Source of the DNA: JAHFUI01 sp039931615
GTDB taxonomy: Bacteria > Acidobacteriota > Vicinamibacteria > Vicinamibacterales > CAVVIG01
DNA length: 64,000 nucleotides
NCBI GenBank assembly: GCA_039931615.1
Contig: JBDTRR010000007.1
Span: forward strand, 1-64,000
Direction of reading: 5' to 3'
Position 1 is the first letter of the stretch. The number at the start of each line of letters is the position of its first letter. The notes beneath the pieces were generated by a model, which was not told where the DNA came from, made no database searches, and saw only the letters and a list, made by a program, of their open reading frames with translations. The position numbers and the translations under genes were made by a program. Shown here one piece after another: positions 61,842 to 64,000 of the stretch.

Positions 61842-62894
61842 ATGAGCACACACGGACTGGCGAGAAGCCTGGGTATCGGAGCATTTGTCGTGCTGGTGGG
61901 CGCCTGCTCGAGCAGCGCGCAGCAGGCACGGACTCCGTCGCCGGGCGATGTCGTCGCAACCGTCGGCAGCGTGACCCTGACCGCCGGACAGATCGACGAA
62001 AAGGCGCTCGAGCAGCCGGCCGGCAGCTTCGGCAACATGAAGTTGTCGCAGGCCATCTACGAAGCGCGGCGCGCCGCCGCCGACGAGCTGGTCGGCGGCC
62101 TGCTGCTGGACCAGGAAGCGAAACGTCTGGGCGTCGACCTCGAGAAGCTGATCCAGCAGCAGATCACCGACAAGATCCCGGCGGTCACCGAGGCCGAGGT
62201 CGACGCCTGGTACCGCGACAACCCGCAGCGGGTTCAAGGCGCGGCCCTCGATCAGGTGCGGGCGCCGATCACGCAGCTGCTCCAGCAGGAGCGCACCAAT
62301 GCCGTCCGCGAGACCTATCTCGATACCTTGAGGGCGAAGACGCCGGTGCGGATCATGCTCGAGCCGCCGCGCCAGACCGTCAGCGCCGGGAAGAGTCCGG
62401 CCAAGGGGAGCGCCAGCGCCCCGGTCGAGGTGATCGAGTTCGCCGATTTCCAGTGCCCGTTCTGCCTGGCGGCCGCCCCGACCGTCAAGAAGGTGATGGA
62501 CACTTACGGCGATCGCGTCCGGCTCGTCTACCGCAACTACCCGCTGCCGAACCATCCGCAGGCGCAGCCGGCCGCTGAAGCCGCCCAGTGCGCCAATGAA
62601 CAGGGCCAGTTCTGGCCCTATCACGACCGGCTGTTCGCCGAGGCCGGGAAGCTGTCGGACGCCGATCTGAAAAAGGCCGCCGCCGATCTGGGCATGAACG
62701 CCCCACGCTTCAACGCCTGCGTCGACGAGCGCCGTTACAAGTCGGTCGTCGACGCGGACCAGCGGGAGGGCACGGAGGCCGGGGTCAACGGCACGCCAGC
62801 CTTCTTCGTCAACGGCCGGCTCCTCTCCGGGGCCCAGCCGTTCGAAGCGTTCAAGCGGATCATCGACGAAGAGCTCGAGCTGAAAAAGAAGTAG
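61842..62894 (+). CDS. Lipoprotein with SurA-like N-domain and DsbA thioredoxin domain
   Basis: A 350-aa predicted lipoprotein (lipobox LVGAC, Cys22). Residues 35-165 resemble the helical N-terminal domain of SurA/PpiD chaperones, and 180-345 are a DsbA-type thioredoxin fold with CPFC (205-208) and cis-Pro in NGTPAFF. The combination links chaperone-type binding with thiol oxidoreduction at the membrane. No DsbB-like partner is seen nearby. The ATG at 61842 follows the M28 peptidase gene by 31 bp. Confidence 0.88.
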   Translation: MSTHGLARSLGIGAFVVLVGACSSSAQQARTPSPGDVVATVGSVTLTAGQIDEKALEQPAGSFGNMKLSQAIYEARRAAADELVGGLLLDQEAKRLGVDLEKLIQQQITDKIPAVTEAEVDAWYRDNPQRVQGAALDQVRAPITQLLQQERTNAVRETYLDTLRAKTPVRIMLEPPRQTVSAGKSPAKGSASAPVEVIEFADFQCPFCLAAAPTVKKVMDTYGDRVRLVYRNYPLPNHPQAQPAAEAAQCANEQGQFWPYHDRLFAEAGKLSDADLKKAAADLGMNAPRFNACVDERRYKSVVDADQREGTEAGVNGTPAFFVNGRLLSGAQPFEAFKRIIDEELELKKK

Positions 62895-62906
62895 CTCGCG
62901 TTATAA

Positions 62907-62970
62907 GTACGTAGTGTCCGCCTTGAGGCGGACCGCGATCACGGTCCGGCTGAAGCCGGACACTGCGTAC
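62907..62970. repeat. Composite palindrome upstream side of rhomboid gene
   Basis: Outer arms GTACGTAGTGTCC (62907) and GGACACTGCGTAC (to 62970) enclose two stems: TCCGCCT-TG-AGGCGGA (62917-62932) and GTCCGGCT-GA-AGCCGGAC (62944-62961). It can form a cruciform. A partner copy lies at 63927-63988 on the other side of the rhomboid gene. Confidence 0.85.
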
Positions 62971-62990
62971 GACAGGTCGGCGCTCGCTCG

Positions 62991-63866
62991 CTACCCCAAT
63001 AGCGCGAGATTGTTCACCACCGAGAAAACCAGGGCGAGCACCGTCGCCGCCAGGCAGACGAGTGCACCGATCAGGTGGTCGCCTTTCTCCCGCGCCAGCG
63101 GGTTCATCAGCGCCGACACGCCGTAGCCGCCGAGAAATCCGCCCAGGTGCGCGTAGTTGTCGGTACCGGGAAAGATCAGGCCGCTGATGACGAACCAGAT
63201 GATGTACTGCTTGGCCTGCTCGCGGATCAGTTGGCTGCCACCGGTCCGCCCGTAGTGCGTGATGGCGCCGAGCAGGCCCAGCACAGACGCCGACGCGCCC
63301 ATCGTCAGCAGCCCGCCGCTCAGAAACGGAATCCGCAGCCCGGCGAACAGCCAGCCAGCCACCGAGCTGAGGAGGAATCCGGTGATGCCCGACACGACAT
63401 AGATGATCACCGTCCGCGACGGCCCGATCAGCTCGACGCAATCGGGCCCGAACCGCCGCACCCAGTACATGTTGAAGACGATGTGGAGCAGGTTGCCGTG
63501 CAGCCAGGATGCCGTCAAGAGCGTCCACCAGGCCCCCTGGGCGAACACCGGATACGCGCCGCTCATCCCGAACAGGAGCAGGGCGCGCCGGCTCGGCGAG
63601 AGCAGCGACATCATCCCGCCGCCGACGATCTGCAGCTCGCTGCCGGAGGCGAGCAAGGTCAGGACAAAGATGATCGAGCAGGCACCGATGACCAGCGGGA
63701 CGAAACCGAAATCGTTGCCGAGCTGCCGCAGCAGCGGCCCGAAGCCCCATAGGCCGGGATTGGCCCGGCCGCACATGTAGCATTTGTCGTCGCGAACACC
63801 GACGAGCGATCCACAGGAGGGGCAGACGACGGAACCGGTTGTGCGGCGCTGAAACACGGACAACAT
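62991..63866 (-). CDS. Rhomboid intramembrane serine protease with zinc ribbon
   Basis: A 291-aa membrane protein. A cytoplasmic C4 zinc ribbon (Cys15, Cys18, Cys29, Cys32) is followed by a six- to seven-segment rhomboid core. The WLHGNLLHIVFN segment (His128, Asn132), the nucleophile in GASASVLG (Ser192) and the base His240 (AHLGGFLGG) are present. The ATG at 63866 sits inside TAGAAT (minus strand 63865-63870); a GTG at 63857 is 7 nt after that hexamer and fits the local leaderless pattern, so the true start may be 63857. Confidence 0.9.
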   Translation of the reverse strand: MLSVFQRRTTGSVVCPSCGSLVGVRDDKCYMCGRANPGLWGFGPLLRQLGNDFGFVPLVIGACSIIFVLTLLASGSELQIVGGGMMSLLSPSRRALLLFGMSGAYPVFAQGAWWTLLTASWLHGNLLHIVFNMYWVRRFGPDCVELIGPSRTVIIYVVSGITGFLLSSVAGWLFAGLRIPFLSGGLLTMGASASVLGLLGAITHYGRTGGSQLIREQAKQYIIWFVISGLIFPGTDNYAHLGGFLGGYGVSALMNPLAREKGDHLIGALVCLAATVLALVFSVVNNLALLG

Positions 63867-63926
63867 TCTACATGGCGGCGGGCTGGGGGCTGGAGGCTGG
63901 GAACCCTTTTGAGGCTTTCCGCCTTT

Positions 63927-63988
63927 GTACGTGGCGTCCGGCTTTAGCCGGACTGTGTGAGGTCCGCCTGAAGGCGGACCCCACGTAG
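63927..63988. repeat. Composite palindrome, other side of rhomboid gene
   Basis: GTACGTGGC then GTCCGGCT-TT-AGCCGGAC (63936-63953) and GGTCCGCCT-GA-AGGCGGACC (63961-63980), ending CCACGTAG. Two stems of the same family as at 62907-62970, close to the window end. Confidence 0.82.
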
Positions 63989-64000
63989 CATAAAAATGCT

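Overview
This 64 kb window is a GC-rich bacterial chromosome segment with dense genes, short gaps and many 4-bp start/stop overlaps. The gene set points to the phylum Acidobacteriota, probably the Vicinamibacteria: a VWA protein of the acidobacterial VWFA-related type, quinoprotein-like beta-propellers, exported peptidases, a large alpha/beta hydrolase, a zinc-ribbon rhomboid and a SWIM-SNF2 protein. This placement is inference; no rRNA, tRNA, CRISPR array, prophage, plasmid gene or intact insertion sequence was seen.

Layout. 0-8 kb: an exported double-VOC protein between inverted heptamer arrays, then translation factors (ABC-F ATPase, RF3), a PIG-L deacetylase, small zinc or coiled proteins, and an RNA-binding cluster (RRM protein, tiny basic protein, cold-shock protein). 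8-17 kb: a 2OG-Fe dioxygenase divergent from a VWA protein, then an AddB-AddA type helicase-nuclease pair. 17-26 kb: an acyl carrier protein/fatty acyl-AMP ligase pair divergent from an overlapping five-gene run (TPR metallopeptidase, FAD oxidase, Xaa-Pro aminopeptidase, TraB/GumN protein, amine oxidase). 26-32 kb: two quinoprotein-like propellers and a secreted alpha/beta hydrolase. 32-40 kb: a metallo-beta-lactamase-fold protein, an APC permease, the SWIM-SNF2 helicase, a MITE-like element and oligoendopeptidase F. 40-46 kb: a minus-strand run holding thrB and thrC, next to a threonine dehydrogenase-like gene, a quinone reductase, FKBP and an MFS pump. 46-64 kb: mixed housekeeping genes including an exported methyltransferase, an SGNH protein, an M20 amidohydrolase, a frameshifted gene, a PfkB kinase, an AsmA-like protein, a YgjP/GIY-YIG/RmuC group, a WYL regulator, an ABC exporter, an M28 peptidase, a DsbA-like lipoprotein and the rhomboid.

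Three genome-scale patterns stand out. First, about fifteen first-of-unit genes have a TANNNT hexamer ending 5-8 nt before the start codon and no Shine-Dalgarno, which suggests widespread leaderless transcription; the rule also settles several starts. Second, heptameric tandem repeats (GGACCAA, AATTAGG, AATTGTT families) fill many gaps, often as opposed arrays able to form long hairpins. Third, there is a rich set of palindromic extragenic elements, including a 157-bp MITE-like element whose ends provide the stop codons of two convergent genes, and paired composite cruciforms on both sides of the rhomboid gene.
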